A stretch of DNA of 59,758 nt from Saccharimonas sp963550135. Its GTDB lineage: Bacteria > Patescibacteriota > Saccharimonadia > Saccharimonadales > Saccharimonadaceae. Below, in pieces: positions 25,444-33,566 of this stretch (position 1 is its first letter; the number at the start of each line of letters is the position of its first letter). The translations under genes and the position numbers were made by a program. The stretch lies in assembly GCA_963550135.1 (NCBI GenBank), contig CAUVBP010000006.1, positions 1-59,758 on the forward strand, written 5' to 3'. Under the pieces are notes generated by a model. The model was not told the origin of the DNA and ran no database searches. It worked only from the letters and a program-made list of their open reading frames with translations.

Positions 25444-25466
25444 GTTGCTGCTGAGAGAAATTTGGT

Positions 25467-25868
25467 TTAGTAAACCTTCAGCAATACTTCGCCGCCAAGC
25501 TTACTCTTGACAGCCTCGGCACCGGTCATGACACCTTTGCTGGTGCTGACTAGGACGATGCCGCGGCCTTGCTTGACCTTCGGAATGTCAGCGCTAGAGA
25601 CGTAGACGCGGCGACCTGGTTTAGAGACGCGCGCTAGCTCGGTAAAAGCTGCGTTCTCGCCATTGTTATTGATGGTGATGACGAGCGTACCGCGCGGCTT
25701 GCCGTCCTCGAGCTTGACATCGGCCAAGTAGTGATTCTTGACCAATTGCTCGGCGACGATTTTCTTGAGCTTGCTAGTAGGTACGCGCACTTCAGTTTTA
25801 CCGACTAGTGCGGCATTGCGGATGCGGGTCAGGAGATCCGCGATTGGGTCAGTAGATTGTAAACTCAT
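25467..25868 (-). CDS. rpsH: 30S ribosomal protein uS8
   Basis: 16S rRNA-binding protein of the 30S platform (133 aa). N-terminal DPIADLLTRIRNAALVGK and the C-terminal signature GIVLVSTSKGVMTGAEAVKS are intact. It is the last gene of the S10/spc operon here; rplF, its usual neighbour, is 18.8 kb away and separately transcribed. Confidence 0.96.
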   Translation of the reverse strand: MSLQSTDPIADLLTRIRNAALVGKTEVRVPTSKLKKIVAEQLVKNHYLADVKLEDGKPRGTLVITINNNGENAAFTELARVSKPGRRVYVSSADIPKVKQGRGIVLVSTSKGVMTGAEAVKSKLGGEVLLKVY

Positions 25869-25886
25869 ATCTTTTTCTCCTTTCCT

Positions 25887-26153
25887 TTACCAACTACTCT
25901 TTGTGACGCCTGGGATATTACCTTTGCTGGCTTCTTCACGGAAGCGAATGCGGCTCATGCCGAAGCGGCGCATATAGCCACGCGGACGGCCATCGGACAT
26001 ATCGCGAAATTTGCGCCGGGTTGGGCTAGAATTGCGCGGTAATTTCTGTAAAGCATCAGGGTCGGTAGCTTTCAGGGCGGCGCGTTTAGCGGCAAACTTC
26101 TTAATCAGTCTCAAGCGTTTTTTGTCGCGGGCGATCATAGATTTTTTCGCCAT
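25887..26153 (-). CDS. rpsN: 30S ribosomal protein uS14, zinc-free type
   Basis: Head protein of the 30S subunit (88 aa). Contains LPRNSSPTRRKFRDMSDGRP and the C-terminal GMSRIRFREEASKGNIPGV. No cysteine, hence the long C-minus form. Overlaps rplE by one base. Confidence 0.95.
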   Translation of the reverse strand: MAKKSMIARDKKRLRLIKKFAAKRAALKATDPDALQKLPRNSSPTRRKFRDMSDGRPRGYMRRFGMSRIRFREEASKGNIPGVTKSSW

Positions 26154-26734
26154 TATTTGTCCTCCTTTTCAAATGGTAGGCCAAATTTCTCGAGCAATGC
26201 GCGCGAATTTTCCTTGCTACCGTTTTTAATTACGAACGTTACTTGCAGGCCGTGTACTAACTGAGTTTCTTCAAATGTCAATTCTGGAAAGATCGACTGG
26301 TCGGTGATACCAAGGTTGTAGTTGCCGCTTTTGTCAAATTTGCTGCCGACGCCGTGAAAGTCGCGAACACGTGGCAAGCTAACGTTGACTAGGCGGTCAA
26401 GAAACTCGTACATGCGAACACCGCGCAAAGTTACCATCACGCCGATTGGCGAGCCCATGCCTTTGCGAATCTTGAACGTAGCAATTGATTTTTTGGCTAG
26501 GCGTTCGACTGGCGCTTGGCCGGTGATGCGCGTTAAGGTATTTTTGACGGCGGCAAGCATGCGCTTGTCGTCTTTACTTTTGCCGGTACCGACACTCACG
26601 ACGATTTTCTCGAGGCTAGGAACCTGGTTCACATTGTCGAGATTCAATTCGGCCTGTAGTTCCTTGAGGTACGTTTCGTTGTACAAGGCTTTCAGGCGAG
26701 GAGTGTAAACGGCTGATTGTTTAGCTTCTGCCAT
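26153..26734 (-). CDS. rplE: 50S ribosomal protein uL5
   Basis: 5S rRNA-binding protein of the central protuberance (193 aa). Shows the central MLAAVKNTLTRITGQAPVER and FKIRKGMGSPIGVMVTLRG. The N-terminus carries MAEAKQ and the C-terminus has a basic tail (FGLPFEKEDK). One-base overlaps on both sides. Confidence 0.96.
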   Translation of the reverse strand: MAEAKQSAVYTPRLKALYNETYLKELQAELNLDNVNQVPSLEKIVVSVGTGKSKDDKRMLAAVKNTLTRITGQAPVERLAKKSIATFKIRKGMGSPIGVMVTLRGVRMYEFLDRLVNVSLPRVRDFHGVGSKFDKSGNYNLGITDQSIFPELTFEETQLVHGLQVTFVIKNGSKENSRALLEKFGLPFEKEDK

Positions 26735-27054
26735 TATTTGATCTCCTTATTATTAAGTTGGCGGGCGACGCGAACTTTAACGCCGTCTTTGGTTGAGTAG
26801 CCAACACGGCTAGTTTGAGCAGATTTTTCGTCGACGACGAGCGCCAGTTTGCTTAAGTCAACTGGTACTTGAATATCCTTTTTGCCGCCGCGCGGATTGA
26901 GCTGGCTAGGCTTGATGTGGCGAGTCTTGACGCCGACGCCTTCAACTAAAGCTGCATTTTGCTGCGGCAAGACGGCTAATACTTTACCAGTGGTGCCTTT
27001 GTTGGCGCCAGCGATAATTTTGACAATATCGTCTTTGTGAATACGCTGAGTCAT
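26734..27054 (-). CDS. rplX: 50S ribosomal protein uL24
   Basis: Assembly-initiating 50S protein with a KOW motif (106 aa): IHKDDIVKIIAGANKGTTGK. Followed by HIKPSQLNPRGG and a basic end. One-base overlaps with rplN and rplE. Confidence 0.95.
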   Translation of the reverse strand: MTQRIHKDDIVKIIAGANKGTTGKVLAVLPQQNAALVEGVGVKTRHIKPSQLNPRGGKKDIQVPVDLSKLALVVDEKSAQTSRVGYSTKDGVKVRVARQLNNKEIK

Positions 27055-27422
27055 TAGAGTACCTCCGGAGCCAGGCTGACGATCTTCATGTAGCCCATGT
27101 CGCGAAGTTCGCGTGGCACTGGGCCGAAGACGCGGGTAGCCTTTGGCTGCTTGTCATCGTTGATAATCACCACGGCGTTGTCATCAAAGCAAATGGTTGA
27201 GCCGTCCTTGCGGTGGATTTGGTCGCGGGTGCGAACTACCACAGCTTTAACGACAGATTTCTTTTTGACGTTGCCGGTTGGGCTGGCGTCCTTGACTGAA
27301 CAGACGATCACGTCACCAACGCGAGCGTAGCGGCGGCGGGTACCACCGAGGACGCGGATGCACAATACTTCTTTGGCACCCGAGTTGTCAGCTACCTTGA
27401 GGCGAGATTCTTGTTGGATCAT
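27054..27422 (-). CDS. rplN: 50S ribosomal protein uL14
   Basis: 50S protein that helps form the intersubunit bridge (122 aa, typical). MIQQESRLKVADNSGAKEVL start and FGPVPRELRDMGYMKIVSLA end are diagnostic. Confidence 0.96.
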   Translation of the reverse strand: MIQQESRLKVADNSGAKEVLCIRVLGGTRRRYARVGDVIVCSVKDASPTGNVKKKSVVKAVVVRTRDQIHRKDGSTICFDDNAVVIINDDKQPKATRVFGPVPRELRDMGYMKIVSLAPEVL

Positions 27423-27745
27423 TATTTCTCCTCCTCGGCGTCGTGATCGTAGTCGACTTTATCGTTGACTTCGCTATTAACGTCGCTTTTGAGTTCGACT
27501 GAGCCTACTGAGCGCTTGACGATTTCGTCGAGCTGGAAGCTCTTGCGGCGGCTAATCGGACGAGTCTCGACGATACGTACCGTGTCGCCCTTGCGAGCAT
27601 CGTTCTTCTCGTCGTGTGCGGCGTATTTACGAGTCACAGTATACTGCTTCTTGTAAATCGGGTGCGTTTCGCGAGATGTCACGGTAACGGTAATCGTCTT
27701 GTCGGCGGCGTCTGACGTCACGACGCCTGTCAATGTCTTTGCCAT
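27422..27745 (-). CDS. rpsQ: 30S ribosomal protein uS17
   Basis: OB-fold 16S rRNA-binding protein (107 aa). Core GVVTSDAADKTITVTVTSRE and VRIVETRPISRRKSFQLDEI. An acidic C-terminal extension of about 20 residues (SDVNSEVNDKVDYDHDAEEE) is unusual for a basic ribosomal protein. Confidence 0.95.
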   Translation of the reverse strand: MAKTLTGVVTSDAADKTITVTVTSRETHPIYKKQYTVTRKYAAHDEKNDARKGDTVRIVETRPISRRKSFQLDEIVKRSVGSVELKSDVNSEVNDKVDYDHDAEEEK

Positions 27746-27972
27746 TACTTATTCTCCTGTTCTGCTGCTAACTCTTGCGCACGGATCGCGGTGAGTAGAC
27801 GCGCGATTTCTTTGCGAATTTGGCCGAGGGCGCGCGGATTGACGAGCTCGCCGGCTTTGTGGCTGCGGCGGCTGTCGAGCAATTCTTGGCGCTTGGCGGC
27901 GAGCTCAGCGCGCAGCTCGTCGATTGATTTGACGACGCTGGCGGCCTTGGCGGTTTTCTTGGTTTCGGCCAT
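27745..27972 (-). CDS. rpmC: 50S ribosomal protein uL29
   Basis: Small two-helix 50S protein by the exit tunnel (75 aa). Contains SIDELRAELAAKRQELLDSR and RALGQIRKEIARLLTAIRAQ. Starts MAETK; one-base overlaps with both neighbours. Confidence 0.94.
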   Translation of the reverse strand: MAETKKTAKAASVVKSIDELRAELAAKRQELLDSRRSHKAGELVNPRALGQIRKEIARLLTAIRAQELAAEQENK

Positions 27973-28385
27973 TATGCTTCCTCCTTCTTAACAAATCGGA
28001 CGCGGACTGGCAATTTGTGGCCGGCGAGGCGCATAGCTTCGCGGGCGATTTCTTCGCTAACGCCCTTCATCTCGAACATAACCGTGCCGGTTTTGACCTT
28101 GGCGACGTAGTATTCAGGGTTGCCTTTACCGCCGCCCATTTTCAAGCCCAAAGCTTTTTTGGTGACTGGCGTGTGCGGGAAAATGCGAATCCAAATCTTA
28201 CCGCCGCGCTTGATGTAGCGAGTCATCGCCTGGCGGGCCGCCTCAATTTGGCGGCTGGTAATACGTTCGTTGTCAAGGCTCTGCAGACCATAATCGCCAA
28301 ACGCGATATAGTTGCAGCGCGTGGCGTTACCGCGGTTTTTGCCGATGCGGACTTTGCGGTGAGCAACTTTTTTTGGTAATAACAT
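27972..28385 (-). CDS. rplP: 50S ribosomal protein uL16
   Basis: 50S protein placing the A-site tRNA (137 aa). MLLPKKVAHRKVRIGKNRGN, TRYIKRGGKIWIRIFPHTPV and KMGGGKGNPEYYVAKVKTGT are diagnostic. Confidence 0.96.
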   Translation of the reverse strand: MLLPKKVAHRKVRIGKNRGNATRCNYIAFGDYGLQSLDNERITSRQIEAARQAMTRYIKRGGKIWIRIFPHTPVTKKALGLKMGGGKGNPEYYVAKVKTGTVMFEMKGVSEEIAREAMRLAGHKLPVRVRFVKKEEA

Positions 28386-29026
28386 TACTTCAAGCTCCTT
28401 TCACCCTTGTAAATCCATACTTTGACACCAACGATACCAGTACCGTTCGGGCCTTGAGCGCGAGCGACGTGAAAATCAACGTCGGCGCGCAGCGTATGCA
28501 GCGGCACTGAACCTTCGATAAACTTTTCGCGGCGGCTCATCTCGGCACCGTTTAGGCGTCCTGCGACCTCGATACGGATACCTTTGGCGCCAGCGTTGCG
28601 GCTGCTTTGAATCGCCATCTTAACAGCACGTCGGAAGTTAGCGCGGCGTTCTAGCTGATGCGCAATGTTTTCTGCGACGAGCTTGGCGTTTAATTCTGGC
28701 CGGCGTACTTCTTCGACATTGATACGAATCGGCAAGCTGACGATTTTTTCGATTTCTTTCTTGAGCTCGGCGATGCCGGCGCCGCCACGGCCGATTACTA
28801 CACCAGCTTTGGCGGTGTAGATAGTGATGGTGACAAGGTTGGCGCTACGCTCGATTTCGACTTTAGCGATTGTCGGGCGCGATGAGAATTTCTTCTCGAT
28901 CAGGCTGCGTATCTTGCCGTCTTCGGCTAGCCAAACCGCAAAGTCTTTCTTGCTGGCGAACCAGCGCGAGTTCCAAGCTTTGCTGGTCTGGAGGCGGAAG
29001 CTCAACGGGTTAACTTTCTGTCCCAT
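28385..29026 (-). CDS. rpsC: 30S ribosomal protein uS3
   Basis: mRNA entry-channel protein (213 aa). KH domain motif VVIGRGGAGIAELKKEIEKI and C-terminal RRVKMAIQ-like segment FRRAVKMAIQSSRNAGAKGI. Start MGQKVNPLSFR is universal. One-base overlap with rplP. Confidence 0.97.
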   Translation of the reverse strand: MGQKVNPLSFRLQTSKAWNSRWFASKKDFAVWLAEDGKIRSLIEKKFSSRPTIAKVEIERSANLVTITIYTAKAGVVIGRGGAGIAELKKEIEKIVSLPIRINVEEVRRPELNAKLVAENIAHQLERRANFRRAVKMAIQSSRNAGAKGIRIEVAGRLNGAEMSRREKFIEGSVPLHTLRADVDFHVARAQGPNGTGIVGVKVWIYKGERSLK

Positions 29027-29452
29027 TTATTTCTTCTCCTCTTTTTCTGCTGGCTTAACAGCTTTTGCTTCAGTCTTCTTGGCAGGTTTCTTGATAACTT
29101 TCTCGACGCCCGAGACCTCGACCAAAATGTGGCTCGATTTTTTCTCGAACGGCAAGGCACGTCCGCGCGAAGCTGGCTTGTAGCGGCGCATGCGCGAACC
29201 AGCGGTAACACTAAGCGTAGTGATTTGCAGGCTGCGAGCGTCTAGGCCGTGATTCTCAACGGCGTTAGCAGCGGCACTTTTGATGGCTTTCTTGATAGCC
29301 AGAGCGGCGCGCTTCGGCGTGTGGTCAAGGATAACTTCGGCGTCGGCAACGCTGCGGCCGCGCACCAAGGCGGCGACTAGACTGACTTTGCGCGGTGTTT
29401 GGTCAACACCTTTAATCATCGCGCGAACTGTGTGAATAGTTGCTTCGGCCAT
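29027..29452 (-). CDS. rplV: 50S ribosomal protein uL22
   Basis: 50S tunnel-lining protein (141 aa). RKVSLVAALVRGRSVADAEV and the extended hairpin MRRYKPASRGRALPFEKKSS. A lysine/alanine-rich tail of about 25 residues (KKPAKKTEAKAVKPAEKEEK) follows. Starts MAEAT. Confidence 0.95.
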   Translation of the reverse strand: MAEATIHTVRAMIKGVDQTPRKVSLVAALVRGRSVADAEVILDHTPKRAALAIKKAIKSAAANAVENHGLDARSLQITTLSVTAGSRMRRYKPASRGRALPFEKKSSHILVEVSGVEKVIKKPAKKTEAKAVKPAEKEEKK

Positions 29453-29718
29453 TATTTCTTATCCTTTCCACCGTGCTTGCGGAACTTGCGGGTCGGACTA
29501 AACTCGCCGAGTTTATGGCCAACCATATTTTCAGTAATAAGCACCGGTACGTGTACGCGACCATTGTGCACTGCAAAAGTGAACCCGACCATCTCTGGTG
29601 TGATCGTGCTGCTGCGTGCCCAGGTTTTTATCACGGTGCGGTCGCCAACTTTCAGCGCTGCCACTTTTTTGGCAAGCTTCGCGTCGACGAATGGGCCTTT
29701 TTTGAGTGAACGACTCAT
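29452..29718 (-). CDS. rpsS: 30S ribosomal protein uS19
   Basis: Head protein of the 30S subunit (88 aa). MSRSLKKGPFVDAKLAKKV, TWARSSTITPEMVGFTFAVH and LGEFSPTRKFRKHGGKDKK are typical. Overlaps rplV by one base. Confidence 0.96.
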   Translation of the reverse strand: MSRSLKKGPFVDAKLAKKVAALKVGDRTVIKTWARSSTITPEMVGFTFAVHNGRVHVPVLITENMVGHKLGEFSPTRKFRKHGGKDKK

Positions 29719-29720
29719 AA

Positions 29721-30557
29721 TTACCTCTTCCTCTTAGCTTCGTGACGACTGCGGACAATCATCTTATTAGTTGATTTGCGGCGGCGGGTCTTGAAGCCAA
29801 TTGCTGGCTTGCCCCACGGCGTCTTCGGGATGCGGCCAGGACCGGTCTTGCCTTCACCGCCACCCATTGGGTGATCGGCTGGGTTCATGGCTTTACCATG
29901 GACGCTTGGGCGCCAACCCATGCGGCGGCGGCGGCCAGCCGAGCCGAGCTTGACATTCTGGTGCTGAACATTACCGACTACGCCGAGGCTAGCTTCGCAT
30001 TCCAAGCGGAACCTACGAACTTCGCCTGACGGCATACGCACCATAGCATAGTTGCCTTCTTTGGCCATCAATTGAGCCTTAGTACCAGCCGAGCGAACCA
30101 TTTGGGCGCCGCGGCCTGGATTAATCTCGATAGCGTAAATCTGCGTACCAACTGGAATACTAGCTAGCGGCATGCGGTTGCTAGACTCGACAGGAGCGTC
30201 GGCGCCAGTTTTGATAACTGTGCCTTTAGTCATGGCGGTATCTGCCAAAATGTAGTGGTACAAGCCGTGCTGATCTTTGACGCGGGCGATACGAGCGCTG
30301 CGACCTGGGTCGTACTCAATTTCTTCGACGGTCAAAGTCATGTTGGCTGGCATAGCGTGATTAACTAAACGATAATGCCGCTTCACACCGCCACCGCGAT
30401 GGCGCACGGTGATTTTGCCGGTATTGTTGCGGCCAGCTTTTTGTTTGCCAGCTTTAACCAAGCTTTTCAGCGGTTTACGAGTAGTTACCTCGCTGAGATC
30501 CTGCGAAGTCATACCGCGACGGGCAGGAGTGGTTGGGTTGTATTGCTTGACAGCCAT
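29721..30557 (-). CDS. rplB: 50S ribosomal protein uL2
   Basis: 50S protein needed for subunit association and peptidyl-transferase assembly (278 aa). MGWRPSVHGKAMNPADHPMG shows the active-site loop; the first histidine (E. coli His229) is kept, while the second, usually HPHGGG, is Met here. The Arg/Lys-rich termini are normal. Confidence 0.96.
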   Translation of the reverse strand: MAVKQYNPTTPARRGMTSQDLSEVTTRKPLKSLVKAGKQKAGRNNTGKITVRHRGGGVKRHYRLVNHAMPANMTLTVEEIEYDPGRSARIARVKDQHGLYHYILADTAMTKGTVIKTGADAPVESSNRMPLASIPVGTQIYAIEINPGRGAQMVRSAGTKAQLMAKEGNYAMVRMPSGEVRRFRLECEASLGVVGNVQHQNVKLGSAGRRRRMGWRPSVHGKAMNPADHPMGGGEGKTGPGRIPKTPWGKPAIGFKTRRRKSTNKMIVRSRHEAKRKR

Positions 30558-30877
30558 TACTTCTTATCCTCCTTGACTTCTTCTTGCTCAAATACTTTGA
30601 TTTTACCTTCGCTCAGGCGAACGTAGGCTTTTTTGCTATCTTGGCGATGAGTGGTGCCAGGGTAGCGGTTTTTGCCGCGCGAGAAGCGAACAGCTTTGCC
30701 GCTTTGAACGAGCGTCGTTACTTTGGCGACTTTGACGCCTTCGAATTGCGCTTCGACGGCTGCTTTGATTTCGTTTTTATTAGCGCTCATCGGCACATCG
30801 AAAATGTAAGTATTTTCGTTGGTGACTAGCCGGTAAGCTTTCTCGCTAACGCGTGGAGTAACTAATACGAGTTTCAT
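30557..30877 (-). CDS. rplW: 50S ribosomal protein uL23
   Basis: Exit-tunnel protein and docking site for trigger factor and SRP (106 aa). MKLVLVTPRVSEKAYRLVTN start at 30877, supported by GGAGGCGAAG just upstream; the ORF could be extended but only into rplD. Basic hairpin GKAVRFSRGKNRYPGTTH is present. It overlaps rplD by one base. Confidence 0.95.
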   Translation of the reverse strand: MKLVLVTPRVSEKAYRLVTNENTYIFDVPMSANKNEIKAAVEAQFEGVKVAKVTTLVQSGKAVRFSRGKNRYPGTTHRQDSKKAYVRLSEGKIKVFEQEEVKEDKK

Positions 30878-31497
30878 TACTTCGCCTCCTTTGCTAGCCA
30901 CGCCTCGACGGCTTTAACGGCAGCCGGTGTCATTACGATTTTGTCGGCGTTCAAAATGTAGTAAACGCTGAGGTATTGCGCGCGCACCAAGAGGGCATTG
31001 GCTAAGTTATTTGTAGCGCGCATCAGTTCTGGAGTCTTTTCGTCGACGACGAGTAGAACGCGGTCTTTTTCGCTGCATTTCTTGGCGGCGAGGAATTTAG
31101 CGACTTCAGCGGTTTTGCCGGTGGTCTTGATGTCGCTGACTAGGATTTTCTTATCCTGGTTAGCGAGCGTTAGAGCCTGCCGCAAAGCGACATGTTTGCT
31201 GGTTTTTGATAATTTTTTAGTGTAATTTTCGTTGCCGCGCGGCCCGAAAACGATACCACCGTGGCGCCAGATTGGGTTGCGGGTCGAGCCAAAACGTGCT
31301 CGGCCAGTTCCTTTTTGTCTCCACGGTTTCTTGCCGCCGCCGCGAACTTCGCCGCGGGTTTTGGTGGTAGCGCTTGCCTGGCGGCTGTTGGCCAAAAACG
31401 CGTCGTACGCAAGTTTTAGCAGCTCGTGGTTTGGTACGTCAACCTCAAACACACTCTTTGGCAAGGCTGCTTTTGCTGGCTTGGTTGATTCAGCCAT
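30877..31497 (-). CDS. rplD: 50S ribosomal protein uL4
   Basis: 50S tunnel protein, autogenous regulator of the S10 operon in gamma-proteobacteria (206 aa). Extended loop GGGKKPWRQKGTGRARFGST followed by NPIWRHGGIVFGPRG. Starts MAEST. Confidence 0.96.
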   Translation of the reverse strand: MAESTKPAKAALPKSVFEVDVPNHELLKLAYDAFLANSRQASATTKTRGEVRGGGKKPWRQKGTGRARFGSTRNPIWRHGGIVFGPRGNENYTKKLSKTSKHVALRQALTLANQDKKILVSDIKTTGKTAEVAKFLAAKKCSEKDRVLLVVDEKTPELMRATNNLANALLVRAQYLSVYYILNADKIVMTPAAVKAVEAWLAKEAK

Positions 31498-32108
31498 TAC
31501 TTAGCACCTCCTAGTTTGATTAAGCCCTTCTTAGGACCTGGCACTGCGCCCTTGACACCGATCAAGTTATTCTCGACCGAGATATAAGCGACCTTCAGAT
31601 TCTTGACAGTGACCTGTTCGGCGCCCATGTGTCCAGCCATGCGCTTGCCTTTGAATATTTTTTGCGGGTACATGCTGCCGATTGAACCGACTTTACGAGT
31701 ATTACCCTTGCCACCGTGGGTTTTGCGGTGGCGTTTGAAGTTGTGCCGCTTGATAGTGCCAGCCCAACCTTTACCCTTGCTGATGCCTGTAGCATCAATA
31801 ACGTCGCCGAGCTCGAACTCCGAGACGTTCCATGTGTCGCCGACCTTGATTTCGCCAAGTTCGTCAACGCGAATTTCCCCGATTTTTTTCGGGGTCACAC
31901 CGGCTGGTTTGACATGTCCAGCCACGGCCTTGCTCAGGTTCTTACCCGTACCATATGCCACCTGGACTGCGTTGTAGCCGTCGGTTTCGACAGACTTGAC
32001 CTGAGTCACAGTCATCGGGCCGGCTTGAATCAGCGTCACCGGAATAGTGGTGCCGTCCTCGCCAATGATTTGGGTCATACCAATTTTGGTACCGAAAAGT
32101 GCTTTCAT
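31497..32108 (-). CDS. rplC: 50S ribosomal protein uL3
   Basis: 50S protein near the peptidyl transferase centre (203 aa). MKALFGTKIGMTQIIGEDGT start at 32108 with AAGAGGGCA upstream; a longer in-frame ORF extends into the leader. Family signature FKRHRKTHGGKGNTRKVGSI is present. First gene of the rplC-rpsH operon, because rpsJ is separately transcribed 3.3 kb away. Confidence 0.96.
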   Translation of the reverse strand: MKALFGTKIGMTQIIGEDGTTIPVTLIQAGPMTVTQVKSVETDGYNAVQVAYGTGKNLSKAVAGHVKPAGVTPKKIGEIRVDELGEIKVGDTWNVSEFELGDVIDATGISKGKGWAGTIKRHNFKRHRKTHGGKGNTRKVGSIGSMYPQKIFKGKRMAGHMGAEQVTVKNLKVAYISVENNLIGVKGAVPGPKKGLIKLGGAK

Positions 32109-32222
32109 TGCCCTCTTGCTCCCATTTAAAAGCCTCGGCGGCTGGTAGTATCCGTTGCCCGGACTTGCCAATTCGCGCGAGTCTCTATAGTTAATATTAC
32201 GCGTAATAGAATTACATCTACT

Positions 32223-32252
32223 ATTATAGCACGTCTAGCTACAACTCGTCAA
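32223..32252 (-). promoter_or_regulatory. Promoter of the rplC-rpsH operon
   Basis: Minus strand TTGACG (32252-32247), 18 bp spacer, TGC-TATAAT (32228-32223). The leader is about 108 nt and contains a TTACGCGTAA palindrome and a TCCG/CGGA hairpin; it could carry autogenous control. Confidence 0.8.
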
Positions 32253-32264
32253 TATCACGTAGCC

Positions 32265-32960
32265 TTATTTATCAAAGTATTCTGGTAGGACCTTGCCTGC
32301 TAAAGTTGCCGCTAGCAGCACTGCGAAACCGCACATAATCGACGGAATGCCAGAAATCGTCGACGGATCTACGATATTGACAAACGTTGTCGGCACCATA
32401 AACAAGATATAACCAACCATTAATGAGTATAGGGATCGGCGAATGTTTTTTACCGCAGCTTTACTTTGGATGTAAGCGTATACAATAGCAATAATCAACA
32501 AACCATAGTAGTATCCCGCATAAATTGGATAAAATTCATCGCGATTCTCAAAGATTACGTAATTGCCTAAGCAGGCACCAGCTTTTACACCGTCAGCTTC
32601 CAATAAAAAATAACCGACAAATAGTGTTGCCAAAATATAACCTAGAACCGGAATCCAGCGCCTCTTATCACCGGAAAGTTGATAAATCAGATGAATGCCC
32701 AGAGGTGGCAGCATGGTAATCGCTACATAACCGAGCTTCGCCCAACCTAGACTGTTAAGAAAAATCGTACCTTCGCAGACATTATACTCAGCCCACTGAA
32801 ACAGCGCCAGACAGATGAGCAGCGCCATAGTGATCCTCGTCACAGCGTTTAGTTTATAACGCCAAAACGTATAAATTGCCAAAACAACTTCAATCGCTAG
32901 CGTTGCCAGCATCACTGGCGGCGAAAAGCAGTAAAGTTTCGGCTTCTTAAACTTATTCAT
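32265..32960 (-). CDS. Multi-pass membrane protein of unknown function
   Basis: 231 aa with about seven hydrophobic segments (VMLATLAIEVVLAIYTFW, ITMALLICLALFQWAEY, WIPVLGYILATLFVGYFLL, YYYGLLIIAIVYAYIQS and others). The segment layout is reminiscent of 7TM sensor modules at histidine-kinase N-termini, but no kinase follows. A -10 box (TATAAT, 32973-32968) lies 7 nt before the ATG, implying a leaderless mRNA. It lies in the insertion between rpsJ and rplC. Confidence 0.7.
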   Translation of the reverse strand: MNKFKKPKLYCFSPPVMLATLAIEVVLAIYTFWRYKLNAVTRITMALLICLALFQWAEYNVCEGTIFLNSLGWAKLGYVAITMLPPLGIHLIYQLSGDKRRWIPVLGYILATLFVGYFLLEADGVKAGACLGNYVIFENRDEFYPIYAGYYYGLLIIAIVYAYIQSKAAVKNIRRSLYSLMVGYILFMVPTTFVNIVDPSTISGIPSIMCGFAVLLAATLAGKVLPEYFDK

Positions 32961-32967
32961 ATGATGA

Positions 32968-32973
32968 ATTATA
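32968..32973 (-). promoter_or_regulatory. -10 element of the 7TM protein gene
   Basis: TATAAT on the minus strand, 7 nt before the ATG at 32960. Confidence 0.5.
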
Positions 32974-32987
32974 CACCATTGCGGTAG

Positions 32988-33564
32988 CTAATCGTTGTCG
33001 CGAGCAGTAAACCATTCGCCAAATTTCTGCCAATGCTGAAAATGAGCAGGGTTAATCTCCGCGCCGTCATGACGGAGCGCAAATTCTTCAGCAATCGTTA
33101 ACCCACCGCTATCCTCCATCGATACAACCTGATTCATTGATGTTCCTTCGCCGCGCGGCTCATTTATAAACACGCCAGTTTGATCATATATAAACAGCTT
33201 TAATTGCCTCGCCATCAAAGTACGCCACGACGTCATGCAATATGATTCTCCGATCATCTTTATCTTTCATCAAAGCCAAAAAATCTTCAGCCGTAAACCA
33301 ATTAGCAACATCTTTCATATAACCGCCCGGAAAGCCGCCGAGTGCTGGAATTTCCCAGCTGCTATCGTTAACAACAACCGGCTGGCCTGCTTTTTCATAC
33401 GCCGACTTAACTTTTGCTTCGGTAATTTTCAGCGGATCATGATGCTGGATCTCATCAATGTCAATTTGTAGCGGCTCGACAACAATCCCATAACCTTCCA
33501 GAACTGACCTGGCTTCTTCAAGTTTATACGGATTGCCGGTGATAAAAGTGATTGTTTTCATCAC
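32988..33564 (-). pseudogene. RdgB/HAM1-type dNTP pyrophosphatase, frameshifted
   Basis: House-cleaning pyrophosphatase family that removes ITP/XTP and similar nucleotides. Frame 1 (33564-33184) carries TFITGNPYKLEEARSVLEGY, DSSWEIPALGGFPGGYMKDV and VVAYFDGEAIKAVYI before a TGA. The next frame carries the C-terminal half (YDQTGVFINEPRGEG, LTIAEEFALRHDGAEINPAH). The frames join at TTTATATATGA; restoring one TA unit gives a continuous protein, so a 2-bp slippage deletion is likely. A C-terminal fragment alone should be inactive. Confidence 0.75.
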
Positions 33565-33566
33565 AC

